Below, piece after piece: positions 51,816 through 61,308 of a DNA stretch of 64,000 nt. Each line of letters opens with the position of its first letter. Position 1 is the first letter of the stretch. Source of the DNA: Prevotella sp. (GTDB taxonomy: Bacteria > Bacteroidota > Bacteroidia > Bacteroidales > Bacteroidaceae); assembly GCA_021636625.1 (NCBI GenBank), contig JAJWLX010000009.1, forward strand, positions 22,472-86,471. The letters are read 5' to 3'. The notes under the pieces were generated by a model, which made no database searches, had not been told where the DNA came from, and saw only the letters and a list, made by a program, of their open reading frames with translations. Made by a program: the position numbers and the translations under genes.

Positions 51816-52964
51816 ATGAAGATAGGAATTATTACACAGCCACTTTGTTCCAATTATGGAGGGTTATTACAGAATTATGCACTGCAACAGACGCTTATTA
51901 ATGCTGGTTATGAGGTGGAAACAATAGATTGGGGAAGCCGTAAAACGCTCCGTTATTCATTATATAGGATAAAAATATGGTTGCTGCATATTTTGTTTCC
52001 AAATAAGTATTCGAAACCTCAATATGTTCCTAATGATGAGGATTTGAGATTTATTAGACGTAACACTAATTATTTTATAAATTCATATATTAAGCATTCT
52101 CCTGTATTACATTCTTATGATGATTTTGTTAGAATAGCTAACATTAAAGGCTACGGTGCCTATATAGTAGGTAGTGACCAGTGTTGGAGACCACGTTATA
52201 ATGCTTTCTTATCATCTATGTTTCTAGATTTTGTTTGTGAAAATAAAGTTAAACGAATTGCTTATGCAGCATCCTTTGGTACAGATATTTGGGAGTTTTC
52301 AGAACAACAGACTATAGTTTGTGCTTCTTTGGCGAAGAAATTTGATCTTATTACTGTAAGGGAGGATTCTGGTGTGAAGCTTTGTAAGGAACATTTAGGG
52401 GTTAATGCCATTCATGTTCTTGATCCAACTATGCTTCTCACAAAAGATGATTATGTAGATTTAGTTAAAAAAGAAAAAGAACCAAGTACTAATGGTACTC
52501 TCTTTAATTATATTCTTGATCCAGATTTTAGAAAAACGACGTTTATCAAGAAAGTTGCAGATGCGGAAGGGCTTAAAACATTTCAGGTCTTACCTAAATA
52601 TCAAACAGAGAATTATACAAAAGATAATGTTAAGCATTGTATAGAAGAATGTGTTTTTCCTAGCGTTACAGCGTGGCTTAATGCATTTATTGATGCAAAG
52701 ATGATTATTGTTGATAGCTTTCATGGTATGGTGTTCAGTATAATATTTAATAAACCGTTTTGGGCAATAGGGAATGCTCGCCGAGGTATGAGCCGTTTCA
52801 CTTCATTATTGAAGATGTTTCATCTTGAAGATAGACTTCTTGATGTAGACAGGCTTGATGATGTTGACGTCACTAAGCCGATAGATTGGGAGATAGTAAA
52901 TAACATATTAGAAAAAACAAGAAAAGAAAGTATTGCATTGTTACTTAACAAACTTAAAGAGTAA
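51816..52964 (+). CDS. Polysaccharide pyruvyl transferase family protein
   Basis: It begins MKIGIITQPLCSNYGGLLQN and continues ALQQTLINAGYEVETIDWG, the standard opening of the family, with YIVGSDQCWRP and VDSFHGMVFSIIFNKPFWAI further on. Its 382 residues are typical. The enzyme adds a pyruvyl ketal from phosphoenolpyruvate to a sugar hydroxyl pair. It is separated from the previous gene by a 140-nt AT-rich gap without clear signals. Confidence 0.88.
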   Translation: MKIGIITQPLCSNYGGLLQNYALQQTLINAGYEVETIDWGSRKTLRYSLYRIKIWLLHILFPNKYSKPQYVPNDEDLRFIRRNTNYFINSYIKHSPVLHSYDDFVRIANIKGYGAYIVGSDQCWRPRYNAFLSSMFLDFVCENKVKRIAYAASFGTDIWEFSEQQTIVCASLAKKFDLITVREDSGVKLCKEHLGVNAIHVLDPTMLLTKDDYVDLVKKEKEPSTNGTLFNYILDPDFRKTTFIKKVADAEGLKTFQVLPKYQTENYTKDNVKHCIEECVFPSVTAWLNAFIDAKMIIVDSFHGMVFSIIFNKPFWAIGNARRGMSRFTSLLKMFHLEDRLLDVDRLDDVDVTKPIDWEIVNNILEKTRKESIALLLNKLKE

Positions 52965-53040
52965 ATCGTTTTTTTTATTATGTATATTTTTCTCTCATTA
53001 TAGATAATTTTAAAGTGTTAATAAATTACGTTTTATAACA

Positions 53041-54096
53041 ATGACAATACCAAAAATAAGTATAATAGTTCCTGTTTATAGAGCAGAACTATATTTGAAG
53101 CGTTGTGTGGATAGTATCATATCTCAAACTTATTCGGATTGGGAATTGCTTTTAATTGATGATGGCTCGCCAGATAGAAGTGGTGAGATTTGTGATTTAT
53201 GCGCAAGTAAAGATCATCGTATTCGTGTTTTTCATAAAAGTAATGGTGGCGTTAGTTCCGCTCGTAATTTAGGTATAGACAATGCTAAAGGAGAATATAT
53301 CACTTTTTTGGATAGTGATGACTGGGTTGATCATGATTATTTGAAGGATTTTGCGTTGTCAACTGTTTCGGATTTCCCAAAATGTTTGGTAGTCCAAGGG
53401 ATAAAGCAGTTTATTCCTAGTCGTTCTTGTTGGGTAACAATGTTTAAATATGGAAACTCTATTTTAAATATCAAAAATGACATAGATAAAGTTAGAACTT
53501 TACAGGTTTTAAAGAATGGTTGCCCTGTAGCAAAAATATTTAAACGTAAGGTTATTGAATCAAACAGTTTGCGTTTTAACGAGGGTATTTCTTTGAACGA
53601 AGATCATCTTTTTGTGATGAATTATTTTTTGTATATTGATACCGTTATTTTAAGAAGTGGTATCCATTACAATTATTTATATGATTTCCAAGTTCCTTCC
53701 TTGACTAAAATTTCTCATTCTTCAGATGAGTCAATTCGTGCCGCTTATGCTCTAAATAATGCATTTAGTATGTTTTTAAATAAATATAGACAAAATGTCA
53801 ATGATTGGGAAGATTATATTCTTATTTTTGGTATTTCGCAATTGATTAGAGCCAGCAAACAAATTTTCAAGGAGAAGAATCGTTATTTGGGAATAAAAAA
53901 AATTATATTTGTTTATCGCAGTCTGAACTTACCGCTTAAAGTGCAGAATGATGGTAGCTTTTATTCGACTGCATTTTTGTTTTGGATAAAGAAAAATAAT
54001 GTCAAATTATTCTTTTTGATGATGTTTCTCCATTCTTATGTGGAAACGTTTTTTTGCTTTTTAAAATATTATGTAAAATGTTTAATAAGAAGATAA
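53041..54096 (+). CDS. Family 2 glycosyltransferase
   Basis: A GT-A fold starting PKISIIVPVYRAELYLKRCV, then LLIDDGSPDRSGEICD and YITFLDSDDWVDHDYL, with the DxD motif in LDSDD. The C-terminal ends with hydrophobic and basic stretches (FLMMFLHSYVETFFCFLKYY), suggesting membrane contact. It adds a sugar to the growing repeat unit. The Wzy gene follows directly, with no gap. Confidence 0.92.
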   Translation: MTIPKISIIVPVYRAELYLKRCVDSIISQTYSDWELLLIDDGSPDRSGEICDLCASKDHRIRVFHKSNGGVSSARNLGIDNAKGEYITFLDSDDWVDHDYLKDFALSTVSDFPKCLVVQGIKQFIPSRSCWVTMFKYGNSILNIKNDIDKVRTLQVLKNGCPVAKIFKRKVIESNSLRFNEGISLNEDHLFVMNYFLYIDTVILRSGIHYNYLYDFQVPSLTKISHSSDESIRAAYALNNAFSMFLNKYRQNVNDWEDYILIFGISQLIRASKQIFKEKNRYLGIKKIIFVYRSLNLPLKVQNDGSFYSTAFLFWIKKNNVKLFFLMMFLHSYVETFFCFLKYYVKCLIRR

Positions 54097-55299
54097 ATGG
54101 TGTATTTTTTTGTTTTTTTGCTTTTAGTTTTTTTCGCCGTCAGCTTTTCGAAAATTGCTGATCAGAATAGAGAGTTTAAACTGGCTAAGTTTATATGCTT
54201 TTTGCTCTTTTTTTTAATTGCAGGCTTGCGTTATGAAATAGGAGTAGACTTTTTTTCTTATGCGAATAGTTTTGACGACTCTACAGATATTTTTGGGCTT
54301 TTTTCTGAGAGATCCAAGTTCTTGAATAATATATTCTCAGGTTGGGAACCAGGTGTAATTATATTAATGAGTATCTTAAAAACAATAAGTAATGATTCTC
54401 AGATATTGTTTTTATCCTCTTCTTTTATATGTACTGTTTTGCTTTTCCGCTCTTTCTCTTTTTTTTGTGATACCCGTAATTTGTTCTTTTCTTTCTTAAT
54501 CTATTTTTGTTTTGTTTATATGTTCCAGGAAATGCAGGCGTTAAGGCAGGCGATAGGAGCAAATATCTTATTTAATGCTTTTTGCCTGTTAGCTCAAGGG
54601 ATGAGGAAAAAGGCTATATTAATTACTTTGCTGGCTTGTTGCTTCCATTATGCTCTTTTGTTATTCGTTCCATTCATTTTGGTATTAGATAAAAAGATAA
54701 ATGTACTTTGGCAAATTTATATTTTAGGTGTTTCTTTTTACGTTTTTGTTTTTAGAATTCCGTGGATGCATTCTATTTTGGGTTTTCTTACATCCGTGTT
54801 GCCTGGCGGAGGATTACTTGAAAGATTAATAGGGTATGCAGATAGTGATGCTTTACAACGTCCTTTCTTTCTAACCTTTGTATTATACATAATTCCTTAC
54901 TTGTTCCTATTATATAAACAAAGAACAAATAATACATATTTCTCTTTAAAATATGTTGTTGTACAAAATGTATATTTTTTATATCTAGTTTTTACAATGA
55001 TTTTTTGGGAGTTTACTTTTTTTAGTATTAGATATGGATGGATATGTTTATGGGGAATGGCAGTTTTGTTGCCGATGCTAAAAGCTTTTGTTTCTGTAAG
55101 GCTAAAAGCTTTTGTTTCTTTATATATTATAGTATTTTCCTTTTTATTGATGAGAACTTTCTTGTTCCCAGATTCAACAACACTTCCGTTTACCCCATAT
55201 GAGGATTATGTATCTAGAAAAATGCTAAATGAACCAGGAACAGGAAGGCAACGTGCGGAGAATTATCTTAAAGAAAATGGTCTAACTTTATCTTATTAA
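54097..55299 (+). CDS. EpsG/Wzy-type polysaccharide polymerase
   Basis: A 400-residue integral membrane protein with about 10 helices. It contains FFLIAGLRYEIGVDFFSYAN and FQEMQALRQAIGANILFNAF, patterns of EpsG-family polymerases (RyxxGxDxxxY, and a loop with RQ..A). It joins repeat units in the periplasm. It starts immediately after the upstream stop, and is strongly T-rich like other Wzy genes. Confidence 0.88.
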   Translation: MVYFFVFLLLVFFAVSFSKIADQNREFKLAKFICFLLFFLIAGLRYEIGVDFFSYANSFDDSTDIFGLFSERSKFLNNIFSGWEPGVIILMSILKTISNDSQILFLSSSFICTVLLFRSFSFFCDTRNLFFSFLIYFCFVYMFQEMQALRQAIGANILFNAFCLLAQGMRKKAILITLLACCFHYALLLFVPFILVLDKKINVLWQIYILGVSFYVFVFRIPWMHSILGFLTSVLPGGGLLERLIGYADSDALQRPFFLTFVLYIIPYLFLLYKQRTNNTYFSLKYVVVQNVYFLYLVFTMIFWEFTFFSIRYGWICLWGMAVLLPMLKAFVSVRLKAFVSLYIIVFSFLLMRTFLFPDSTTLPFTPYEDYVSRKMLNEPGTGRQRAENYLKENGLTLSY

Positions 55300-55309
55300 T
55301 TTTATTCAA

Positions 55310-56362
55310 ATGATTTCAGTTATTTATCTTGATCATCAGAAAAAGTCTATTACAGGTGGTCATAAGTATAATGATTCTTTTGAGTCTTATTTGGAACAAT
55401 ATACTGGTATTCGTATTGATAATGAGCCGTGTCTTTCATCGCTATATACTGGTTTTAGGAAACTTTTTGCTCCATTTATTGAGTTGAAGAGACTTTGCAA
55501 AATGAAGCCTGGTGATGTTATCTTTTGGGGGGATACCTCATATAAATATCATATATTATTGTTCTTAATTAACAAGCTTTTCTGTAGAACAAGAAATGTT
55601 TGTATTATACATCATTTCTTGTGGTTGGGGAATACGGGTTTAAAAAATTGGCTTCACAAACAAATGATGAATGTCTATTATAGTGGTATGGATTGTATTA
55701 TAGTGCCGAGTCCTTATACTAAGGCTGTTGCAGAAAATACATTTCCTAATAGTCAAATACAATATATTCCATTACCATTTGAGAAAATATTTATGCCCTC
55801 TGATAATTATGAAGTTGGCAACCTTCTTTATGTTGGAACGATTGAGGATAGAAAAGGTCTCAAGTATCTTTTGAAGGCTATGGTTGATTTTCAGAAACGC
55901 TCTGATGTTAAATTGAAATTGAATGTTGTAGGAAAAGTTGTAGATGAAAACTACAAGCAGAAGCTTGAGAGTTATATTAAAGAAAATGATTTGAAAGTTC
56001 ATTTTTTAGGGAGAGTTTCTGATGAGCAATTAGATGAGTGTTATAGGAGAGCAGAGGTATTTGCATTTCCTTCAAAATTAGAAGGTTATGGTATTGTTTT
56101 GATTGAAGCTTTTCAAAGAGGACTTCCAATAGTCTGTTTCAATAATTCAGCAATGCCTTACACAATAATTGATGAAGAAAATGGTTACTTGGCAAAGAAT
56201 CTTGATTCTCACGATTTTGCAATGAAATTGATGAAGATATGTAATTGCAACGAAGAGCGTATAAGGATACAGAAAGGAATTAAGAAAACGATTGATAATA
56301 TCAAAACTCAATCCGATTTTGAAAAAGGAATTAGAGATTTTTGGAATTCTATTTTAAAATAA
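55310..56362 (+). CDS. Family 4 glycosyltransferase
   Basis: A GT-B protein of 350 residues. The donor half has NLLYVGTIEDRKGLKYLLKA, then VHFLGRVSDEQLDECYRRAE and the EX7E-like stretch FAFPSKLEGYGIVLIEAFQR. There is no membrane segment. It is one of several sugar transferases of the operon, with a 10-nt gap after Wzy. Confidence 0.9.
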   Translation: MISVIYLDHQKKSITGGHKYNDSFESYLEQYTGIRIDNEPCLSSLYTGFRKLFAPFIELKRLCKMKPGDVIFWGDTSYKYHILLFLINKLFCRTRNVCIIHHFLWLGNTGLKNWLHKQMMNVYYSGMDCIIVPSPYTKAVAENTFPNSQIQYIPLPFEKIFMPSDNYEVGNLLYVGTIEDRKGLKYLLKAMVDFQKRSDVKLKLNVVGKVVDENYKQKLESYIKENDLKVHFLGRVSDEQLDECYRRAEVFAFPSKLEGYGIVLIEAFQRGLPIVCFNNSAMPYTIIDEENGYLAKNLDSHDFAMKLMKICNCNEERIRIQKGIKKTIDNIKTQSDFEKGIRDFWNSILK

Positions 56363-56408
56363 TATTGGAACTTACGAAAGGTAAATACTAGTATAAATTG
56401 AGAATTAT

Positions 56409-57605
56409 ATGAATAAAGTGATAATTATAGGTGGTGATCATTATAATGCTTTAGGATTAGCTAGAGTATTTGGAGTAAATGGTGTTAAACCTTATGGTTT
56501 GCTCATCAGCTATTCTAAACATAAGAGAGATAATTTTTGCTATGCATCTAAATATTGGGAACAAACCTGGTTTGCTCATGATGAAACAGAGGCATTGCAA
56601 ATATTGATGAAAGAGTTTTCTGGTGAGCCGGAGAAACCTGTATTGGTTCCTTCTTCTGATGGTGCTGCTATTGCCATTGATGAGAGAGGTGCTGAGCTTG
56701 ATCAATATTTCTTGCTCCCAGGTTTCCGTTCTGAATATGGAAAGTTAGCTCGACTGATGAATAAATATACTCAGTATGAGTGGGCTGTGGAGAGTGGATT
56801 AAAAATTGCTCAATCCCTGATAGTGAACTTTGACGGAACTGAGAAAAAGCAAATCCAATATCAAAAATATCCATGCATTGTAAAGCCGGTAATAAGTGCT
56901 GAAGGTGAGAAAACCGATATTAAAAAGTGTAACAGTGAAGCCGATTTGCTTAAATACTTCTCCTCTCTTTCACAAAAAGGTTATCATCGTATATTGGTAC
57001 AGGAGTTTTTAAAGAAGGATTATGAAGCAGAACTTTTCGGCGCCATATTGCAGAGTACAGATGAGATACCTTATTTGTTATCTAAGCACGTTCGAGAGTG
57101 GCCTCCTATTGGTGGTTCTGTTTCCTATCATGAGTTCATTGATGATGCCATTTTACATGGCAAGGCTAAGGCTCTGCTTTCTAAAATAAAAAACTCTGGC
57201 TATGTCGGAAATATTGATATTGAGCTATTCATCATAGGTGATGACATTTATCTTAATGAGGTAAATTTCAGAAATAGTGGTGATGTTTATGCTTGTTTCG
57301 CTCCAGCTGTATTCTATCCGTATTACAGTTATCTTGATATGGTAGGTGCAAAAATAGATGGTTTTAATTTTACTTATGTGAAGAAAACCTATGCAATGAA
57401 CGAAACTACAGATTTTAGACATGCTATATATGGCTCTTTATCTTTTATGGTTTGGTTTGAAAACTTTAAAAAGTGTAGCGACTATGCTATAAAATTTCCT
57501 GGTGATATGAAACCTGCATATAATAGATATCTACATTATGTAAAAGAGTTTTTTCTTCATAGCTTTATGCAAAAGAAAAAGGCAAAATTAGATAGTAATA
57601 ATTAA
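56409..57605 (+). CDS. ATP-grasp carboxylate-amine ligase-like protein
   Basis: A 398-residue ATP-grasp enzyme: KVIIIGGDHYNALGLARVFG opens the pre-ATP domain, YPCIVKPVISAEGEKTD is the lysine-containing ATP site, and YVGNIDIELFIIGDDIYLNE with NFRNSGDVYACFAPA gives the metal-binding Glu/Asn pair. Relatives include D-aspartate ligases. It may attach an amino acid to a sugar acid of the repeat unit, alongside the protein encoded at 46759. Confidence 0.75.
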   Translation: MNKVIIIGGDHYNALGLARVFGVNGVKPYGLLISYSKHKRDNFCYASKYWEQTWFAHDETEALQILMKEFSGEPEKPVLVPSSDGAAIAIDERGAELDQYFLLPGFRSEYGKLARLMNKYTQYEWAVESGLKIAQSLIVNFDGTEKKQIQYQKYPCIVKPVISAEGEKTDIKKCNSEADLLKYFSSLSQKGYHRILVQEFLKKDYEAELFGAILQSTDEIPYLLSKHVREWPPIGGSVSYHEFIDDAILHGKAKALLSKIKNSGYVGNIDIELFIIGDDIYLNEVNFRNSGDVYACFAPAVFYPYYSYLDMVGAKIDGFNFTYVKKTYAMNETTDFRHAIYGSLSFMVWFENFKKCSDYAIKFPGDMKPAYNRYLHYVKEFFLHSFMQKKKAKLDSNN

Positions 57606-57665
57606 ATATCAGAAGATTCATTGATAAAGTACATATTAATAGGTCGATTTTTATAGTTTTTACAA

Positions 57666-58409
57666 ATGGCAAATAAGTATTTAATTCGATTGGATGATGC
57701 ATGTCCTACAATGGATAAAGCAAAATGGCAAAGGATGGAGGATATCCTTTGCCGTTTTGGGGTTCGTCCTTTGGTGGGAATTATCCCTAATAATGAAGAT
57801 CCTGAGACTTCACCTGATCCTGAAGATAGTTTTTTCTGGGAGAAGGCTCATAAATGGGAAAATGCTGGTTGGGCTATAGCTCTCCATGGATATAATCATG
57901 TTTGTACATCTAGTGATGGTATGAACGGTTTGAATCCTATGTGGCAACGTTCTGAATTTGCAGGCTTACCATTAGATTTACAAAAAGAAAAAATAAGAAA
58001 TGGCATATTAATATTCAAGTCTCATGGTTTTAACCCTAAGTATTTCTTTGCTCCTAGTCATACCTATGACAAGAATACGTTGGAGGCTCTTCGATTAGAG
58101 TCTGATATTCGTATTATAAGTGATACTATAGCAACGAAACCCTATAAACAGGATGATTTTGTTATTATTCCTCAGTTGGGAGGACATTGCGCAGAGATGA
58201 GGATACCAGGAATTTGGACCTTTTGCTTGCATCCTACAGCAATGAATGATTCACAGTTTAAGGCTGTAGAACAATTCTTGGAGAAGCATAATGATGAATT
58301 TATTTCATTTTCTGATTTAGAGCTAAATAAGTTGCATAAGAAAAGCATTATTAGCAAATTACTATCTTTTACGTATTTTGTTATACGTAAATTGAAAGGC
58401 TTAAAATAA
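57666..58409 (+). CDS. Polysaccharide deacetylase-like protein (DUF2334)
   Basis: A 247-residue NodB-like fold: KYLIRLDDACPTMDKAKWQR includes the Asp-Asp pair, ALHGYNHVCTSSDG holds the His-x-x-x-His metal motif, and KYFFAPSHTYDKNTLEALRL is a later motif. It probably removes an N-acetyl group from a sugar of the lipid-linked unit. No signal peptide is seen, so it would act in the cytoplasm, before export. Confidence 0.82.
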   Translation: MANKYLIRLDDACPTMDKAKWQRMEDILCRFGVRPLVGIIPNNEDPETSPDPEDSFFWEKAHKWENAGWAIALHGYNHVCTSSDGMNGLNPMWQRSEFAGLPLDLQKEKIRNGILIFKSHGFNPKYFFAPSHTYDKNTLEALRLESDIRIISDTIATKPYKQDDFVIIPQLGGHCAEMRIPGIWTFCLHPTAMNDSQFKAVEQFLEKHNDEFISFSDLELNKLHKKSIISKLLSFTYFVIRKLKGLK

Positions 58410-58415
58410 AGAATC

Positions 58416-59468
58416 ATGAATATACTCCATGTAATTACTTCTTTAGAAATTGGTGGCGCTCAGCGACTACTTTCTGATTTGATTCCATTACAGGCAAAAA
58501 TAGATCATGTTACGCTGTTGGTGTATGAAAGAGTCCATAATGAGTTTGAAAGGAAGATAGAGGAGGCGGGTGTGCATATTGTTTCTATGGAAGAACATAA
58601 CTTTCATAATCCGTTAGTTGTGTTTAGAATGCGTAAGTTTTTCCGTAACTATGATATTGTCCACGCTCACCTCTTTCCTACTATCTATTGGGCGTCTCTC
58701 GCTTGCCGAGGATTGAAGGTTAAGTTGGTTTATACAGAACATTCAACTTCTAATTCCAGAAGAGAAAAATGGTATTTCCGACCTATAGAGCAATTTATGT
58801 ATTCTAGATATGATAGAATAATATCTATCAGTCTGCAAACTCAAAATAATCTGACTAGTTGGTTGCATTCACATGACAATAGGTTTGTTGTCGTAAATAA
58901 TGGAGTTGATACGAAGTACTTTTCTTCTATAAAGAAATCTGTTGTTCCAAAATCGCTTATCATGGTTAGCCGTTTTGCATCGTCTAAAGACCAGGAAACA
59001 GTGATTCGAGCAATACGGAATATTGATTCCGGTGCTATATTGAGATTTGTTGGCGATGGTGAGAACCTTGAACACTGTAAGCTGATAGCAAAGGAATGTG
59101 GAGTTGATAATAGGGTTGAGTTTCTCGGTGCCCGTTCTGATGTGGCTGAATTGATAGCAGAATCTTATATTGGTGTTCAGTCTTCCAACTGGGAAGGTTT
59201 CGGTTTAACTGCAGTGGAACTTATGTCTTGTGGAAAACCTGTTGTTGCTTCCGATGTTGATGGATTAAAGCAAGTTGTTGAAGGTGCAGGACTTATTTTT
59301 CAAAAAGGAAATCCTAAAGACCTTGCTGATAAAATTAACCTTCTTCTTGAGAATAAGAAACAATATGCTTATATATCGGAGCAATGTAGTAAGCGGGCAT
59401 CTGAATATGATATTCAACGGATGTCTGATAAATATATAGGAATCTACAAAGAATTATTAAGGTTATGA
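58416..59468 (+). CDS. Family 4 glycosyltransferase
   Basis: A GT-B protein of 350 residues starting MNILHVITSLEIGGAQRLLS, with KSLIMVSRFASSKDQETVIR and the donor-site region SYIGVQSSNWEGFGLTAVEL. Its stop codon overlaps the next ATG (ATGA), giving translational coupling to the acetyltransferase. Confidence 0.92.
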   Translation: MNILHVITSLEIGGAQRLLSDLIPLQAKIDHVTLLVYERVHNEFERKIEEAGVHIVSMEEHNFHNPLVVFRMRKFFRNYDIVHAHLFPTIYWASLACRGLKVKLVYTEHSTSNSRREKWYFRPIEQFMYSRYDRIISISLQTQNNLTSWLHSHDNRFVVVNNGVDTKYFSSIKKSVVPKSLIMVSRFASSKDQETVIRAIRNIDSGAILRFVGDGENLEHCKLIAKECGVDNRVEFLGARSDVAELIAESYIGVQSSNWEGFGLTAVELMSCGKPVVASDVDGLKQVVEGAGLIFQKGNPKDLADKINLLLENKKQYAYISEQCSKRASEYDIQRMSDKYIGIYKELLRL

Positions 59469-60054
59469 ATAAACGATTAATTAGAAATTACATTCGATTC
59501 ACTAAATCTTTAGTATTTAGCTTTTTATATCTTCCTCATTTGGCGATATATCGATGTGGGGGGGTAAATATGTAATAGATTCAGACTTAAAACAGTTTGA
59601 AGAGCAAATAGGTTTTAAGCTTTGTCGTGTTTTTCAATTGCTTTATCATCTGCATACTAATTCTTATTTTAGAACCTTGTTTTATCATCGTATAGGTGTA
59701 GTTTGGGGATTCCTAATAGGATGGTATAGACCAGGAAATAAGTATTTTCAAATGAGTGCAACTACTAGAATAGGGGAAGGTATGTGGATGGCTCATCCTT
59801 ATAGTACTATTATAAATGCTGATTCTATAGGTAAAAACTTTAGGTGTATTCACCTTACGACGATTGGAGCTAAGAGTGAAGGAAGGCCGACGATTGGTGA
59901 TAATGTTTCTTTAGGAGCTAATGTTACTATTATTGGTGATATTCATATTGGCAATAATGTTACTATAGGCGCAGGAAGTGTTGTTGTGAAAGATATTCCA
60001 GACAACTGTATAGCTGTTGGAAATCCGGCAAAAGTGATAAAATATATAAGCTGA
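59465..60054 (+). pseudogene. Serine-acetyltransferase-like hexapeptide enzyme, frame broken at a G7 tract
   Basis: The ATG at 59465 overlaps the upstream stop and opens MNKRLIRNYIRFTKSLVFSF, a membrane-leaning N-terminus usual in capsule acetyltransferases. After 30 codons a run of seven G (59558-59564) puts the frame into a stop at about 59573. With eight or five G the frame would continue as KYVIDSDLKQFEEQIGFKLC and run to 60054. The rest holds the left-handed beta-helix repeat (GKNFRCIHLTTIGAKSEGRP, GDNVSLGANVTIIGDIHIGN, VGNPAKVIKYI). An internal ATG at 59554 could express a shorter form. It may be a phase-variable switch, so it is listed as broken in this phase. Confidence 0.7.
59558..59564 (+). 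repeat. Poly-G tract, possible phase-variation switch
   Basis: Seven G in a row inside the acetyltransferase coding frame. A change of plus one or minus two G restores one continuous frame of about 196 codons. Length variation was not observed, only one sequence is available. Confidence 0.6.
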
Positions 60055-60178
60055 GAGTTATATATCTAGCATACGCATATTGTCATGTGTTGAATATACG
60101 TCGAATTATATCTCCAGCGAATTCTAAGATTTTGAGTCTGTTAGATGATGGATTAGAATAAGAATAATATATATATCA

Positions 60179-61306
60179 ATGAAGCAAAATAAATTATTTA
60201 TCGTAGTAAATGTCGATTGGTTCTTCCTTTCTCATCGTCTTCCGGTGGCTCTAGCTGCACAGGAGGCGGGTTGGGATGTGACCATCGTAACTGCTGATAC
60301 AGGTAAACTTCATGTTATTGAAGAAAAGGGACTTAAGGTAATTAATCTGCCGATGAGTCGTAGTGGCATGAATATATTCGAGGAGTTGAAAACGCTTAAC
60401 TTCTTGCGTAATCTCTATCAGAAAGAAAAGCCGGACGTTGTACATCATGTCGGTATGAAGACTATCCTGTGGGGAACTCTTGCTGCTAAGTTTAGCAAGG
60501 TGCATGGAGTGGTAAATGCTATCAGCGGATTAGGAGGCTTTTTCGCAGAAGACAATAAGGGCTTGCTGAGTAAGGTGATGCCTAAGGTTTTGAGGTTCTC
60601 TCATCATCGATCTAATTTGCTTTGTATCTTCCAAAATGACGATGACTGGGGATTGTATGTAAAGCATGGTATCATCAAACATGAACAAGGTCGTTTTATC
60701 AAGGGATCCGGTGTAAATCTCCTTGATTTCTGCTATACTCCAGAACCTTCTGAAGGTAAAATCAAGGTGATTCTCACAGCCCGAATGATAGTAGAGAAGG
60801 GCATCTTCTTGCTTACAGAAGCTGCAGAAAGATTGCGCTCGAAGTTTGGGGAGAAGGTGGAATTCCAATTAATAGGTGGATTGGATGATCATCCTGGTGC
60901 CATCACGAAAGAACAGCTTGATGCCGTATGTGATGGAAAATACATCAAATGGCTAGGATATCGCACGGATGTACGAGACTTGTTGAAGCAATGTCATATC
61001 GTAGCTTTCCCTTCATACTACATGGAAGGTTTGCCTAAGTCGCTTATAGAGGCTGACGCTACTGGAAGACCTGTCATCACAAGCAATTCCGTGGGATGTA
61101 AGGAAACGGTTATAGATGGTTATAATGGTTACTTGATTCAACCTAAGGATGTGGATGCTCTGACAGAAAAACTGGATTTGCTCTTGTCTGATAAGGATTT
61201 AAGAGTAAAAATGGGACAGAACTCAAGAAAGTATGCAGAGAAATATTTCGATATCAATGTGGTTATCGAGAGACATTTGAATATTTATCAAGAATTAGTA
61301 AAATAA
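60179..61306 (+). CDS. Family 4 glycosyltransferase
   Basis: A GT-B protein of 375 residues starting KLFIVVNVDWFFLSHRLPVA, with KVILTARMIVEKGIFLLTEA, KYIKWLGYRTDVRDLLKQCH and the donor site FPSYYMEGLPKSLIEADATG. This pattern is typical of the PglA-like group that adds the second sugar in many O-antigen loci. Base composition is GC-richer than genes to its left, and the last block of the operon (60.2-63.7 kb) shares that. Confidence 0.92.
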   Translation: MKQNKLFIVVNVDWFFLSHRLPVALAAQEAGWDVTIVTADTGKLHVIEEKGLKVINLPMSRSGMNIFEELKTLNFLRNLYQKEKPDVVHHVGMKTILWGTLAAKFSKVHGVVNAISGLGGFFAEDNKGLLSKVMPKVLRFSHHRSNLLCIFQNDDDWGLYVKHGIIKHEQGRFIKGSGVNLLDFCYTPEPSEGKIKVILTARMIVEKGIFLLTEAAERLRSKFGEKVEFQLIGGLDDHPGAITKEQLDAVCDGKYIKWLGYRTDVRDLLKQCHIVAFPSYYMEGLPKSLIEADATGRPVITSNSVGCKETVIDGYNGYLIQPKDVDALTEKLDLLLSDKDLRVKMGQNSRKYAEKYFDINVVIERHLNIYQELVK

Positions 61307-61308
61307 CG

